DNA of 64,000 bases from Microbacterium aurantiacum. GTDB taxonomy: Bacteria > Actinomycetota > Actinomycetes > Actinomycetales > Microbacteriaceae. The notes beneath the pieces were generated by a model. The model was not told the origin of the DNA. It searched no databases and worked only from the letters and a program-made list of their open reading frames with translations. This document shows, in pieces, positions 50,673 through 59,795 of the stretch; the stretch's first letter is position 1; the number at the start of each line of letters is the position of its first letter. The position numbers and the translations under genes are program-made. The stretch is from assembly GCF_021654035.1 (NCBI RefSeq), contig NZ_JAJPDW010000003.1:186001-250000 (forward strand), written 5' to 3'.

Positions 50673-51472
50673 ATGTCGGCGTACCGCGTGCGGGCGAAGA
50701 GGAACAGCGCGTAGGCGAGGAAACCCGCGCCGACGGCGCCTCCCAGCCACGAGCCGAACGGCAGGGCCATAAGGGCCTCCACGGCGCCGTCGAACCCGCC
50801 CGCGTAGGATCCGTCGACGGTGACGGCGGCCATCGTCAGCAGCACCCCGACGATGCCGAGGGCGATCCCCTTGGCGATGTACCCGATGACCCCGAGGCCG
50901 ATCACCGCCACACCGAGGACGCCGCCGGGGATGACCATGAACGGTCGGAAACGGGTGAGGACGCCCATCACCGCGAAGGCGATGCCGCTGCCGAGGACCG
51001 TGAGGCCGATCGCCCCGAGCAGCCACGGACCCCCGGGCATCTGCAGAAGCGCCGTACTGGCCTGCTGCAGCGACCGATCGCCCTGCGGGCGCGCACCGAG
51101 CGCGATCGCACCGGCGATGAATCCGAGGGCGAGGTAGATGACCGCCTTCCCCCACTCGACCGCGCGCCGCCGCCATTTCGCCACCGTGCTGCGGTCGCGG
51201 ATCAGCAGACCCTCCACGACGTAATAGACCCCGAGGGCGGTGACGGCGATGACGAGCGCCCACAGCGCGAAGAGTCCGAAGGGGGCGGCGGCGAGGGCCT
51301 TGAAGGCCCCGGCCTGATCGGATTCGCCCTCCCCGCCGAAGACGACGACCAGGATGATCGCGCCCATCAGCAGGTGGACGAGGCCGTTGCCGGCGAATCC
51401 CGCGCGCGCAGCCCACCGCATCGGGGTGGATTCCTCCACCGACCGGGCGGCGCGCTTGGCCTCACGTCTCAT
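50669..51472 (-). CDS. DUF1206 membrane protein
   Basis: A 267-residue protein built from three similar two-helix units, each with a GxxGxGxVxxxxG-like pattern (GFAGNGLVHLLMG, WGKAVIYLALGFIAG, IPGGVLGVAVIGLGVIGYIAKG), the DUF1206 arrangement. It should have six membrane helices. The function of the family is not known. The ATG at 51472 lies 7 bases after TAGCGT on this strand (51485-51480), so it is leaderless. It is downstream of the sodium:alanine symporter on the same strand but has its own promoter. Confidence 0.83.
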   Translation of the reverse strand: MRREAKRAARSVEESTPMRWAARAGFAGNGLVHLLMGAIILVVVFGGEGESDQAGAFKALAAAPFGLFALWALVIAVTALGVYYVVEGLLIRDRSTVAKWRRRAVEWGKAVIYLALGFIAGAIALGARPQGDRSLQQASTALLQMPGGPWLLGAIGLTVLGSGIAFAVMGVLTRFRPFMVIPGGVLGVAVIGLGVIGYIAKGIALGIVGVLLTMAAVTVDGSYAGGFDGAVEALMALPFGSWLGGAVGAGFLAYALFLFARTRYADI

Positions 51473-51479
51473 CCCATAG

Positions 51480-51485
51480 ACGCTA
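51480..51485 (-). promoter_or_regulatory. -10 hexamer for the DUF1206 gene
   Basis: TAGCGT with 7-base spacing to the ATG, in the 24-base gap after the symporter gene. Confidence 0.5.
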
Positions 51486-51496
51486 GGCCCTTCGCG

Positions 51497-53032
51497 TCAC
51501 GAGTCCGCGCGACCGGCCGATCCGTGCAGGTGGTCGCGGTGCTTCGCCGACTGTCGGCGGCTGGTCGGAAGGTCGATGGGGCCTGTGACGGACAGCTCGT
51601 CCTCCCACACCTCGATGTTCTTCACGTCCGGCAGGAGGTCGCGTGTGAAGACGGGATCGCGGCCCTCGCGCCGCTGCCGCGTGTAGTCCTTCAGCAGTCG
51701 GAAGGCGATCCCCGAGAGGAGACCGATGGCCACGAGGTTGACGAGGGCCATGAAGCCCATCGCCCCGTCGGCGAAGGTCCAGATCGCCCCGGTGGACACC
51801 AGGGCGCCGACGAGGACGGCGAGGACCGCCACGACCCGATAGCCGGTGAGCACCGCGCGGTTCCCGGTGATGAACTCGATGTTCGATTCGCCGTAGTAGT
51901 AGTTGCCGAGGATGGAGCTGAAGGCGAGGAGGAAGATGATGATGCTCAGCACCACGTTCGACCACTCGCCGAGCGTGCCGACCACCGCACCCTGCGTCAG
52001 CCCGATGCCCTGCGTGGCCCCGGCGAGGTCGGGGACGGAGACCAGGATGATGAACGCGGTGATCGAGCAGACGAGGAAGGTGTCGAAGTAGACACCGAGG
52101 GTCTGCACGAGACCCTGCTTGACGGGATGGGTGACGGCGGCGGAGGCCCCGGCGTTCGGGGCGGATCCGAGACCCGCCTCGTTCGAGAACATGCCGCGGC
52201 GGACACCGGTGAGGATGATGTAGCCGAGCGTGGCGCCGACGACCTCGTTGTAGCCGAACGCCGAGGTGAAGATCTCGGCGATGACCGCCGGGATCCGATC
52301 CGCGTGGATGACGACGATGACCAGACCCAGGATCAGGTAGAGGATCGCCATCGCGGGGACCAGAGCCTGGGTGACCGAGGCGATGCGGCGGACGCCCCCG
52401 AAGACGACCAGGGCCACGAGGACTGCGAGGCCGATGCCCGTGGCCCACGGCAGCCACGCCGAGGCGGACTCGTCGAAGCTGCCGGAGAGCGTCGCCTGGA
52501 TCGTGTTCGCCTGGAGGGACGAGAAGGCGAGAGGGAAGCAGATGATGAGGATGACGGCGAAGACGATCCCCATCCACCGGGCGCGGAGGCCGCGCTGCAT
52601 GTAATACGCCGGGCCGCCGCGGAAGCCGTCGTTGTCACGGGTCTTGTACAGCTGCGCGAGCGACGACTCGATGAAGGCGGACGCGCCACCGACGAAGGCC
52701 ATCAGCCACATCCAGAAGATCGCGCCCGGGCCGCCGAGGGCGATCGCGGTCCCGACGCCGGCGATGTTGCCGACGCCGACACGGGAAGCGGCGGAGATCG
52801 TGAACGCCTGGAACGAGGACACCGACTGCGGCTCGCCCGATTCGGTGCGGGGCGTCTTGTCGGTGAGGGTCCGGAACATCTCCGGGATGAGCCGGAACTG
52901 CACCACTCCGGATCGGAGCGTGAAGTAGAGCCCGAGGAGCACCACGATGGGCAGGACGATCCAGGTCCACAGGTTGTCGCCCCACGTCGCCATCCAGTCG
53001 GTGAGCGCGTCCACATCGATCAGCTGATCCAT
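51497..53032 (-). CDS. Sodium:alanine symporter (AGCS family)
   Basis: Na+-coupled importer of alanine or glycine, 511 residues with about 10-11 membrane helices. Family signatures are the N-terminal RSGVVQFRLIPEMFRTL, QAFTISAASRVGVGNIAGVGTAIALGGPGAIFWMW, and FSNEAGLGSAPNAGASA-like sequence near residue 280. The hydrophilic C-terminus (~445-511) is cytosolic. CATACT lies 6 bases before the ATG (53044-53039), so the message is probably leaderless. With ald elsewhere in the window it fits use of alanine as a nitrogen or carbon source. Confidence 0.93.
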   Translation of the reverse strand: MDQLIDVDALTDWMATWGDNLWTWIVLPIVVLLGLYFTLRSGVVQFRLIPEMFRTLTDKTPRTESGEPQSVSSFQAFTISAASRVGVGNIAGVGTAIALGGPGAIFWMWLMAFVGGASAFIESSLAQLYKTRDNDGFRGGPAYYMQRGLRARWMGIVFAVILIICFPLAFSSLQANTIQATLSGSFDESASAWLPWATGIGLAVLVALVVFGGVRRIASVTQALVPAMAILYLILGLVIVVIHADRIPAVIAEIFTSAFGYNEVVGATLGYIILTGVRRGMFSNEAGLGSAPNAGASAAVTHPVKQGLVQTLGVYFDTFLVCSITAFIILVSVPDLAGATQGIGLTQGAVVGTLGEWSNVVLSIIIFLLAFSSILGNYYYGESNIEFITGNRAVLTGYRVVAVLAVLVGALVSTGAIWTFADGAMGFMALVNLVAIGLLSGIAFRLLKDYTRQRREGRDPVFTRDLLPDVKNIEVWEDELSVTGPIDLPTSRRQSAKHRDHLHGSAGRADS

Positions 53033-53038
53033 CGGCCC

Positions 53039-53044
53039 AGTATG
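53039..53044 (-). promoter_or_regulatory. Candidate -10 hexamer for the symporter
   Basis: CATACT, a one-base departure from TANNNT, with 6-base spacing to the ATG at 53032. Confidence 0.4.
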
Positions 53045-53105
53045 GCGGCCCGGCGTCGGCGCGCAACACCTTCCCGCCCGGTGATCGACGATGTCGCCGC
53101 GCGTT

Positions 53106-53111
53106 TAGCAT
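53106..53111 (+). promoter_or_regulatory. -10 hexamer for the DUF308-lipase gene
   Basis: TAGCAT, 7 bases, then GTG at 53119. The divergent gap to the symporter is 86 bases. Confidence 0.5.
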
Positions 53112-53118
53112 GGTGTCG

Positions 53119-54996
53119 GTGAGGCGCGAACACCGGGCACGTCCCGCGTCGAGGTGGAGCATCCTCCCGCGGCTCGTCGCCGACGCCCCACCCGCGATCA
53201 CCCTCGTCGTCGGAGCGATCGTCCTGATCCTCGCGCTGCTCATCATCACGCGGCCGCTGACGTCCCTCGTCCTCCTCACGGTCTACGTCGGGGTGAGCGT
53301 GGTCCTCTCCGGTGTCAGCGAGGTCGTCCGGACGACGGATGCCGGGTCGCTGCCCCGACGCCTCTTCGGCGGCGCCTGGATCGTGGTGGGTCTGGCGCTG
53401 CTGATCGGACTCGGGCGGACGCTGGAGGAGCTGCCCGGCATCCTCGCCATGCTGCTCGTCCTCGCCGGCCTCGCCTCGCTCTTCGACGCGATCACCCAGG
53501 GGTCCGTCAGCGAACGGGTCCTCGCCACCGCGTGGGGCGGCGCGCAGATCGTCTTCGGCATCCTCGCCCTCACGTGGCCGGACGTGACCCTGCTCGTGGT
53601 CGCGGTGGTGTTCGGTGTGCGCTCGGCCGTGTTCGGTCTGACCCTGATCATCCGGGGTCTGCGCGGATTCGGCCCGGGCTCCGGTGGGCGACGGGCGATG
53701 TCGGACGCCTTCACGGCACCGCCCGAGTACCACGACGCCCCCTCCCGTGTCGCGCACCGCTGGCGCGCGACCGGTCGCTTCGCCCTTTCTCTGGTCCTCG
53801 TGCTCCTGGCCTCCGGCAGCTGGTATCTGGGGAGCTGGATCCAGAGCGGCGCGCCCGTGGTCGACGCCTTCTACGATCCTCCGGCCGTCGTTCCCTACGA
53901 CAACGGCCGGCTGATCCGCGCGGACGCGTTCTCGGGACAGTCTCCGCCCGGGGGAGACGTGCAGCGGATCCTCTACACGACCCGGGACGCCCTGGGTCGT
54001 CCCGCGGTGGCGAGTGCGCTCGTGATCACCCCCACCGAGTCGCGTCCGGGTGCACGCCCGGTGGTGGTCTGGAACCACGGCACGACGGGCGTCGCCCGGG
54101 GGTGCGCGCCGAGCCTCCGCGATGCCTCCGCGACCCACTGGGCGATTCCGGGGCTCAACGACGCCCTCGAGCGGGGGTGGGTCGTGGTGGCCTCCGACTA
54201 CTCCGGCCAGGGAGCACCGGGCGTCTTCCCGTACCTCATCGGGCGCGGCGAGGCCCGGTCCTCCCTCGACGCGGTCCTGGCCGCGAGGGAACTGGACGGT
54301 GTGGCGCTGTCGCGCTCCACGGTCGCGTGGGGGCACTCGCAGGGGGGACACGCGGCACTGTGGATGGCGGAGATCGCCGCCGACTACGCCCCCGACATCG
54401 ACCTCCTCGGCGCGGCGGTCCTCGCCCCCGTCACCGACCCGCTCGAACTCGCCGACGAGGTGACGCGCAACGTCGCCACGGCCGAGCTGTCGATCATCAG
54501 CTCGTGGGTCCTCGTGCCCTACGCCGACACGTACGACGACGTCGACCTGTCCCGATACGTCGCGCCCGGTGCGCAGACGCTCGTGCGCGAGATGACGCAG
54601 CGGTGCCCCACCGAGCCGGGCGTGATCGTCTCGGTGGCCACCGCCCTCGGCGTCTCGGAGGACAGTCCTCTGTTCCCCGCCGACCTCACCACGGGCCCCC
54701 TCGGGGCGCGACTCGCCGAGAACGCGGCCACGGGACCGTGGGACGTACCGATCCTGGTCGCGTGGGGCGATGCGGACGAGGTCATCCCCGCCCGCCTGCA
54801 GGAGGGATTCGTGGAGCGGGCGTGCGCGCAGGGCGACGAGGTGCGCTGGGCCGTCTACGCCGGATACGACCACCTCGCCACGGTCCTGCCCCGCTCGCGC
54901 TTCCTGCCGGTCCTGATCTCGTGGACCGACGCGCTGTTCACGGGCCGGGACGCGCCCACGGACGACTGCGCGCGCTACGCCGACGCCGCGCCGTGA
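53119..54996 (+). CDS. DUF308 membrane domain fused to a secretory-lipase-type alpha/beta hydrolase
   Basis: A 625-residue two-part protein. Residues ~20-180 contain six short membrane helices of the DUF308/HdeD type (LVVGAIVLILALLIITRPLT, LLLTVYVGVSVVLSGVSEV and others). After a further membrane helix near 215-235, residues ~250-620 form an alpha/beta hydrolase of the LIP/secretory lipase type. It has oxyanion-hole WNHGTTG, nucleophile Ser in GHSQGGH, acid Asp in AWGDADEVIP, and catalytic His in GYDHLATV. The hydrolase probably faces outward. Substrate could be lipid or another ester. The GTG at 53119 is chosen over an ATG overlapping the -10 box. Confidence 0.82.
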   Translation: MRREHRARPASRWSILPRLVADAPPAITLVVGAIVLILALLIITRPLTSLVLLTVYVGVSVVLSGVSEVVRTTDAGSLPRRLFGGAWIVVGLALLIGLGRTLEELPGILAMLLVLAGLASLFDAITQGSVSERVLATAWGGAQIVFGILALTWPDVTLLVVAVVFGVRSAVFGLTLIIRGLRGFGPGSGGRRAMSDAFTAPPEYHDAPSRVAHRWRATGRFALSLVLVLLASGSWYLGSWIQSGAPVVDAFYDPPAVVPYDNGRLIRADAFSGQSPPGGDVQRILYTTRDALGRPAVASALVITPTESRPGARPVVVWNHGTTGVARGCAPSLRDASATHWAIPGLNDALERGWVVVASDYSGQGAPGVFPYLIGRGEARSSLDAVLAARELDGVALSRSTVAWGHSQGGHAALWMAEIAADYAPDIDLLGAAVLAPVTDPLELADEVTRNVATAELSIISSWVLVPYADTYDDVDLSRYVAPGAQTLVREMTQRCPTEPGVIVSVATALGVSEDSPLFPADLTTGPLGARLAENAATGPWDVPILVAWGDADEVIPARLQEGFVERACAQGDEVRWAVYAGYDHLATVLPRSRFLPVLISWTDALFTGRDAPTDDCARYADAAP

Positions 54997-55044
54997 CCCG
55001 CGGCCCGTCCACCGGCCCCCGATGCCTTCCACCGCGGCATCCGG

Positions 55045-55050
55045 TAACGT
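55045..55050 (+). promoter_or_regulatory. Candidate -10 element for the nusA operon
   Basis: TAACGT in the 109-base gap after the lipase gene would give a ~50-base leader containing GGAGG just before the nusA GTG. No rimP is found in the gap. Confidence 0.4.
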
Positions 55051-55105
55051 AATGGGGTTCCGGCCGCTATCTCGGGTCGGTGAGAGCTGAATACGGAGGC
55101 CCCCT

Positions 55106-56092
55106 GTGGACATCGATCTCGGACTGCTGCGAACGGTCGAGCGTGAGAAGGAGATCCCCTTCGACGAGCTCGTCAGGATCATCGAGCAGGCGATCCTCAC
55201 CGCCTACGCCAAGCACACCTCGCCCGACGGAGAGCTTCCCGCGGGCGCCCGGGCGGAGCTGAACCGCAAGACCGGTCACGTCGCGGTCTTCATCCCCCTC
55301 CTCGACGAGGACGACGCGGTCATCGGCGAAGAGGAGTCGACGCCGGAGAACTTCGGCCGCATCGCCGCCTTCGCCGCGAAGCAGGTCATCAGCCAGCGGC
55401 TGCGCGACATCGCCGACGACGCGGTCCTGGGGGAGTTCCGCGGCAAGGAGGGCGACATCGTCGCGGGCGTCGTCCAGCAGGGCCCGAACCCCCGCATGAT
55501 CCACGTCGATCTCGGCACGGTCGAGGCGATCCTCCCGCCCGAGGAGCAGGTGCCGGGTGAGGACTACTCCCACGGGTCGCGTCTGCGCGTGTACGTCACG
55601 TCGGTGTCCAAGGGGACCAAGGGCCCGCAGATCACCGTTTCGCGCACGCACCCCGGCCTGGTCCGCAAGCTCTTCGCCCTCGAGGTCCCCGAGATCCCCG
55701 CGGGCCTCGTCGAGATCGTCTCCCTCGCGCGGGAGGCCGGTCACCGCACGAAGATCGCCGTGAAGGCGAACGACTCCACGATCAACGCCAAGGGCGCGTG
55801 CATCGGCGAGCTCGGGCGTCGCGTACGCGCCGTGACGGAGGAGCTCGGCGGCGAGAAGATCGACATCGTCGACTACGCCGCGGACCTTCCGACGTTCGTC
55901 GCGAACGCGCTGTCGCCGGCGAAGGTCACCTCCAGCTTCGTGCTGGACGCCTCGACCAAGGCGGTGCGGGCGCTCGTGCCCGACTACCAGTTGTCCCTCG
56001 CCATCGGCAAGGAGGGTCAGAACGCGCGTCTGGCCGCCAAGCTCACCGGCGCCAAGATCGACATCCAGCCCGACTCCATCCTGGAGTCGTGA
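55106..56092 (+). CDS. nusA: Transcription termination/antitermination factor NusA
   Basis: RNA-polymerase-binding elongation factor, 328 residues: an N-terminal domain (IDLGLLRTVEREKEIPFDELVRIIEQAIL), an S1 domain (GDIVAGVVQQGPNPRMIHVDLGTVEAILPPEEQVPGE-type sequence), and two KH domains with GACIGELGRRV and IGKEGQNARLAAKLTGAKIDI. It lacks the C-terminal acidic repeats of E. coli NusA, as normal for actinobacteria. The GTG has a GGAGG site. It heads nusA-ylxR-infB. The gene usually upstream, rimP, is missing; a lipase gene is there instead. Confidence 0.97.
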   Translation: MDIDLGLLRTVEREKEIPFDELVRIIEQAILTAYAKHTSPDGELPAGARAELNRKTGHVAVFIPLLDEDDAVIGEEESTPENFGRIAAFAAKQVISQRLRDIADDAVLGEFRGKEGDIVAGVVQQGPNPRMIHVDLGTVEAILPPEEQVPGEDYSHGSRLRVYVTSVSKGTKGPQITVSRTHPGLVRKLFALEVPEIPAGLVEIVSLAREAGHRTKIAVKANDSTINAKGACIGELGRRVRAVTEELGGEKIDIVDYAADLPTFVANALSPAKVTSSFVLDASTKAVRALVPDYQLSLAIGKEGQNARLAAKLTGAKIDIQPDSILES

Positions 56093-56099
56093 CCCTTTT

Positions 56100-56130
56100 C
56101 CGCGCCGGGCGCGCTCCGCACCCGGCGCGG
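56100..56130 (+). other. Hairpin between nusA and ylxR
   Basis: CCGCGCCGGG, an 11-base loop, CCCGGCGCGG: a perfect 10-bp stem right after the nusA stop, with no U-tract. It may be a partial terminator or processing site that sets nusA against infB levels. Confidence 0.5.
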
Positions 56131-56151
56131 GGTCAGGGAGCGAGGTGTACC

Positions 56152-56406
56152 ATGGAGCCCGTACGAATGTGCGTCGCGTGTCGCGCACGCGTCCCACGGA
56201 CCGCCCTCCTTCGGGTGGTCGCCCGCGAATCCGTCCTCGTCATCGATGAGCGTGCGGTGCTGCCGGGTCGGGGCGCGTGGGTCCACGCGTCGAGTGCGTG
56301 CATGGGTGTCGCCGTGAAACGGCGAGCGTTCGTGCGTGCGCTCCGTGTGTCAGGGCCACTTGACACACAGACCATCGAAGAGCACCTACAGCAAGACAAA
56401 GGCTGA
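56152..56406 (+). CDS. ylxR: YlxR family protein
   Basis: A small basic protein (84 residues) of the YlxR/DUF448 family, always near nusA and infB. Relatives bind RNA or act as nucleoid-associated regulators. It contains RMCVACRARVPRTALLRVV with the CxxC pair, and GRGAWVHASSACMGVAVKRRAFVRAL, matching the family core. The ATG at 56152 (MEPVRMCVAC) agrees with the family N-terminus; the alternative ATG at 56167 would remove the first five residues. Confidence 0.9.
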   Translation: MEPVRMCVACRARVPRTALLRVVARESVLVIDERAVLPGRGAWVHASSACMGVAVKRRAFVRALRVSGPLDTQTIEEHLQQDKG

Positions 56407-56467
56407 ACGGCTATGGAAACAAAGTGAACGGCTCGAAATGAGTCCCGTCCGCGACTAATGGTCTGCC

Positions 56468-56491
56468 CTGTGTGGGGTGGACCCCAGACAG
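56468..56491 (+). promoter_or_regulatory. Hairpin adjoining the infB ribosome binding site
   Basis: CTGTGTGGGG (56468-56477) pairs with CCCCAGACAG (56482-56491) over a 4-base loop with one internal mismatch. The Shine-Dalgarno GGAG (56491-56494) starts at its last base, so the structure could modulate infB translation. Confidence 0.5.
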
Positions 56492-56498
56492 GAGAATT

Positions 56499-59285
56499 GT
56501 GGCAAACGCCAAACCACGCGTGCACGAGATCGCTTCCGAACTCGGCGTCGACAGCAAGGTCGCCCTCGCCAAGCTCAAGGAGCTCGGCGAGTTCGTGAAG
56601 AGTCCGTCGTCCACCATCGAACCCCCGGTGGCCCGGAAGCTCCGCGCCGCCCTCGAGGCCGACGGGGCAGGTGGCTCTTCCGCCGCCCCGGCCCCGGCGG
56701 CGAAGCCCGCCGGACGCCCCGGCCCCGCCCGTCCCGCCGCGCGCCCCGGCCCGGCCGCCCCGAAGCCCGCCGAGGCGACTCCCGCGGTGACCCCGGCTCC
56801 CGCGCCCAAGCCCGCCGCCGCGACGCCGGCCGCGCCCGCATCGGCGGCACCCGCCGCGACTCCGTCGGCTCCCGAGCAGCCGTCCGCCGACGCGGCCCCT
56901 GCCCCCGCCGCCGGTCCGAAGCCCGGTCCCGGCGCGCCCGCGGCACCGGCGGCTCCCCGCCCGGGCGGCACGCCCCGCCCGGGCAACAACCCGTTCTCCT
57001 CGCAGCAGGGCATGGGCCAGCGTCCGGCGGGCCCCCGTCCGGGCAACAACCCGTTCTCCTCGCAGCAGGGCATGGGCCAGCGCCCGAGCCCCGGCAACAT
57101 CCCCCGCCCGCAGGCTCCGCGTCCGGGTGCTCCGCGTCCGGGTGCTCCCGGCGCGCGTCCCGGCCGTCCCGGTGGCGGCGGCGGGCGTCCCGGTGCGCCG
57201 TTCCAGCAGCGTCCGGGCGGTCCTGGTCGTCCCGGCGGTGGCGGCGGCGGTTTCCAGCGTCCCGGTGGCGCGCCCGGCGGCGGTTTCGCCGGTCGTCCCG
57301 GTGGTGGCGGCGGTCGCGGCCGTGGTCCCGGCGGTGGCACCGCTGGTGCCTTCGGCAAGGGCGGCGGCAAGTCCAAGCAGCGCAAGTCGCGTCGGGCGAA
57401 GCGTCAAGAATTCGAGATGAGGGATGCCCCGCAGGTCGGTGGCGTCAACGTCCAGAAGGGCAACGGCGAGATCATCCGCCTGCGTCGTGGTGCCTCGATC
57501 TCGGACTTCGCCGACAAGCTCGAGGCGATCCGCGGCTACACCGTGCAGCCCGGCACGCTCGTGACGATCCTCTTCAACCTCGGCGAGATGGCCACGGCCA
57601 CCGAGTCGCTGGATGAGGCCACCTTCGAGGTGCTCGGCGCCGAGCTCGGCTACAAGATCCAGATGGTCTCGCCCGAGGACGAGGACAAGGAGCTCCTGGA
57701 GGGCTTCGGTCTCGACCTCGAGGCCGAGCTGGAGGCGGAGAGCGAGGACGACCTCGAGATCCGTCCCCCGGTCGTCACCGTCATGGGTCACGTCGACCAC
57801 GGTAAGACGCGACTGCTCGACGCGATCCGCCAGACCAACGTCGTGGCGGGCGAGGCCGGCGGCATCACCCAGCACATCGGTGCCTACCAGGTGTGGACCG
57901 AGCACGAGGGGATCGAGCGGGCCATCACCTTCATCGACACCCCGGGTCACGAGGCGTTCACCGCCATGCGTGCCCGTGGTGCGCAGGTGACCGACCTCGC
58001 GATCCTCGTGGTCGCCGCCGACGACGGCATCATGCCCCAGACGGTGGAGGCGCTGAACCACGCCCAGGCGGCGAACGTGCCGATCGTGGTCGCGGTCAAC
58101 AAGGTCGACAAGCCCGACGCCAACCCGGCGAAGGTCCGCCAGCAGCTGACCGAGTACGGTCTGGTCGCCGAGGAGTACGGCGGCGACGTCATGTTCGTCG
58201 ACGTCTCGGCACGCCAGGGAACGGGCATCCAGGACCTCCTGGACGCCCTGCTCCTGACGGCGGACGCCGGGCTCGACCTCACGGCCAACCCGAACAAGGC
58301 GGCCCGCGGTGTCGCGATCGAGGCGAAGCTCGACAAGGGTCGCGGTTCCGTCGCGACGGTACTGATCCAATCCGGAACGCTCCGCGTCGGTGACGCGATC
58401 GTCGCCGGGACGGCCTACGGCCGCGTCCGCGCGATGATCGACGAGAACGGCGACCCGGTGGACGAGGCGTACCCGTCGCGTCCGGTCCAGGTGCAGGGAC
58501 TCAACTCCGTGCCCCGCGCCGGCGACACCTTCATCGTCACCGAGGAGGACCGCACCGCTCGCCAGATCGCCGAGAAGCGCGAAGCCGCCGAGCGCAACGC
58601 GCAGCTGGCCAAGGCCCGCAAGCGCATCTCGCTCGAGGACTTCACCCGTGCGTTGGAAGAGGGCAAGGTCGAGTCGCTCAACCTCATCATCAAGGGTGAC
58701 GTCTCCGGTGCCGTCGAGGCGCTGGAGGAGTCGCTGCTGAAGATCGAGGTGGACGATTCGGTCCAGCTCCGCATCATCCACCGCGGCGTCGGCGCGATCA
58801 CCGAGTCGGACATCAACCTGGCCACGATCGACAACGCGATCGTGATCGGCTTCAACGTCCGTCCCGACACCAAGGCGCGCGAGCGCGCGGCCCGCGAGGG
58901 TGTGGACGTCCGGTTCTACTCGGTCATCTACAACGCGATCGACGACGTCGAGCAGTCGCTCACGGGCATGCTCAAGCCGGAGTTCGAAGAGGTCCAGTCG
59001 GGCGTGGCCGAGATCCGCGAGGTGTTCCGCTCCTCCAAGTTCGGCAACATCGCCGGTGTCATCGTCCGCTCGGGCACGATCACGCGCAACGCCAAGGCGC
59101 GCGTCATCCGCGACGGCGTCGTGATCGCCGACGGGCTCGCCATCGAGTCGCTGCGCCGCTTCAAGGACGACGTCACCGAGGTCCGCACGGACTTCGAGGC
59201 CGGTATCGGACTGGGCAAGTACAACGACATCCAGATCGGCGACGAGATCGAGACCACTGAGATGGTGGAGAAGCCGCGAGGCTGA
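56499..59285 (+). CDS. infB: Translation initiation factor IF-2
   Basis: GTPase that brings initiator tRNA to the ribosome, 928 residues from the GTG at 56499 ([17 protein letters not shown]). The first ~60 residues are the IF2-N domain. A ~250-residue Ala/Pro/Gly-rich linker follows, containing two exact copies of [15 protein letters not shown]. Then come a basic patch ([13 protein letters not shown]), the GTP-binding domain with [22 protein letters not shown] and NKVDKPD, and domains II-IV. The linker is the usual variable part of high-GC IF-2 proteins. SD is GGAG four bases before GTG. Confidence 0.97.
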   Translation: MANAKPRVHEIASELGVDSKVALAKLKELGEFVKSPSSTIEPPVARKLRAALEADGAGGSSAAPAPAAKPAGRPGPARPAARPGPAAPKPAEATPAVTPAPAPKPAAATPAAPASAAPAATPSAPEQPSADAAPAPAAGPKPGPGAPAAPAAPRPGGTPRPGNNPFSSQQGMGQRPAGPRPGNNPFSSQQGMGQRPSPGNIPRPQAPRPGAPRPGAPGARPGRPGGGGGRPGAPFQQRPGGPGRPGGGGGGFQRPGGAPGGGFAGRPGGGGGRGRGPGGGTAGAFGKGGGKSKQRKSRRAKRQEFEMRDAPQVGGVNVQKGNGEIIRLRRGASISDFADKLEAIRGYTVQPGTLVTILFNLGEMATATESLDEATFEVLGAELGYKIQMVSPEDEDKELLEGFGLDLEAELEAESEDDLEIRPPVVTVMGHVDHGKTRLLDAIRQTNVVAGEAGGITQHIGAYQVWTEHEGIERAITFIDTPGHEAFTAMRARGAQVTDLAILVVAADDGIMPQTVEALNHAQAANVPIVVAVNKVDKPDANPAKVRQQLTEYGLVAEEYGGDVMFVDVSARQGTGIQDLLDALLLTADAGLDLTANPNKAARGVAIEAKLDKGRGSVATVLIQSGTLRVGDAIVAGTAYGRVRAMIDENGDPVDEAYPSRPVQVQGLNSVPRAGDTFIVTEEDRTARQIAEKREAAERNAQLAKARKRISLEDFTRALEEGKVESLNLIIKGDVSGAVEALEESLLKIEVDDSVQLRIIHRGVGAITESDINLATIDNAIVIGFNVRPDTKARERAAREGVDVRFYSVIYNAIDDVEQSLTGMLKPEFEEVQSGVAEIREVFRSSKFGNIAGVIVRSGTITRNAKARVIRDGVVIADGLAIESLRRFKDDVTEVRTDFEAGIGLGKYNDIQIGDEIETTEMVEKPRG
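56979..57082 (+). repeat. 60-bp in-frame tandem duplication in infB
   Basis: The 44-base stretch at 56979-57022 is repeated without change at 57039-57082, exactly 60 bases apart. The identity at silent positions suggests a recent duplication or ongoing homogenisation in the linker. Confidence 0.85.
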
Positions 59286-59296
59286 TCCTCTCCCGT

Positions 59297-59335
59297 CAGG
59301 GGCGCCCGCGTATCCGTAAGGGGCGGGCGCCCCTG
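59297..59335 (+). terminator. Strong 13-bp hairpin between infB and rbfA
   Basis: CAGGGGCGCCCGC (59297-59309) pairs perfectly with GCGGGCGCCCCTG (59323-59335) around a 13-base loop, with no U-tract. It follows the infB stop and precedes the rbfA ribosome site (GAAAGGA), so it is a terminator or partial terminator splitting the operon. Confidence 0.7.
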
Positions 59336-59356
59336 CTCCGTTCGAAAGGAACACAC

Positions 59357-59788
59357 ATGGCCGGCGAACGTCAGGCACGCCTCGGAGACCGCATCCGCGT
59401 CATCCTCGCCGAACGTCTCGAGAAGGGGCTGCGCGACCCGCGGCTCGGATTCGTCACGATCACGGATGTCCGGGTGACCGGAGATCTCCAGCACGCCTCC
59501 GTCTTCTACACCGTGCTCGGCTCGGAGGCGGATCGGGAAGGTTCCGCGGCGGCGCTGAAGGCGGCGACCGGGATGCTCCGATCTGAGGTCGGCAAGCACC
59601 TGAACACCCGGCTGACGCCCTCGCTGGAGTTCATCCTCGACGGCATCCCCGAGAACGCCGGTCACATCGAGGACCTTCTGCGCGAGGCGCGGGAACGGGA
59701 TCAGGCTGTCGCCGGACTCGCGGCGTCCGCGTCGCCCGCAGGCGAAGCGGACCCGTACATCAAGCCCCGCGTCGACGACGAGGACTGA
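59357..59788 (+). CDS. rbfA: 30S ribosome-binding factor A
   Basis: Small KH-fold protein that assists late 30S maturation; 143 residues. It has AGERQARLGDRIRVILAERLEKGLRDPRLGFVTITDVRVTGDLQHA-type sequence at the N-terminus, carrying the family signature, and the central VGKHLNTRLTPSLEFILD. The last ~25 residues are a disordered acidic tail. The ATG has a GAAAGGA ribosome site. It is convergent with mutY. Confidence 0.95.
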   Translation: MAGERQARLGDRIRVILAERLEKGLRDPRLGFVTITDVRVTGDLQHASVFYTVLGSEADREGSAAALKAATGMLRSEVGKHLNTRLTPSLEFILDGIPENAGHIEDLLREARERDQAVAGLAASASPAGEADPYIKPRVDDED

Positions 59789-59795
59789 TCCGGCT

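Noticed and set aside
56133..59378. A 1081-codon open frame on the minus strand opposite infB
   Set aside because: It mirrors infB codon for codon in a very GC-rich sequence where stop codons are rare. Its translation is low-complexity and lacks any domain, while infB on the other strand is unmistakable.
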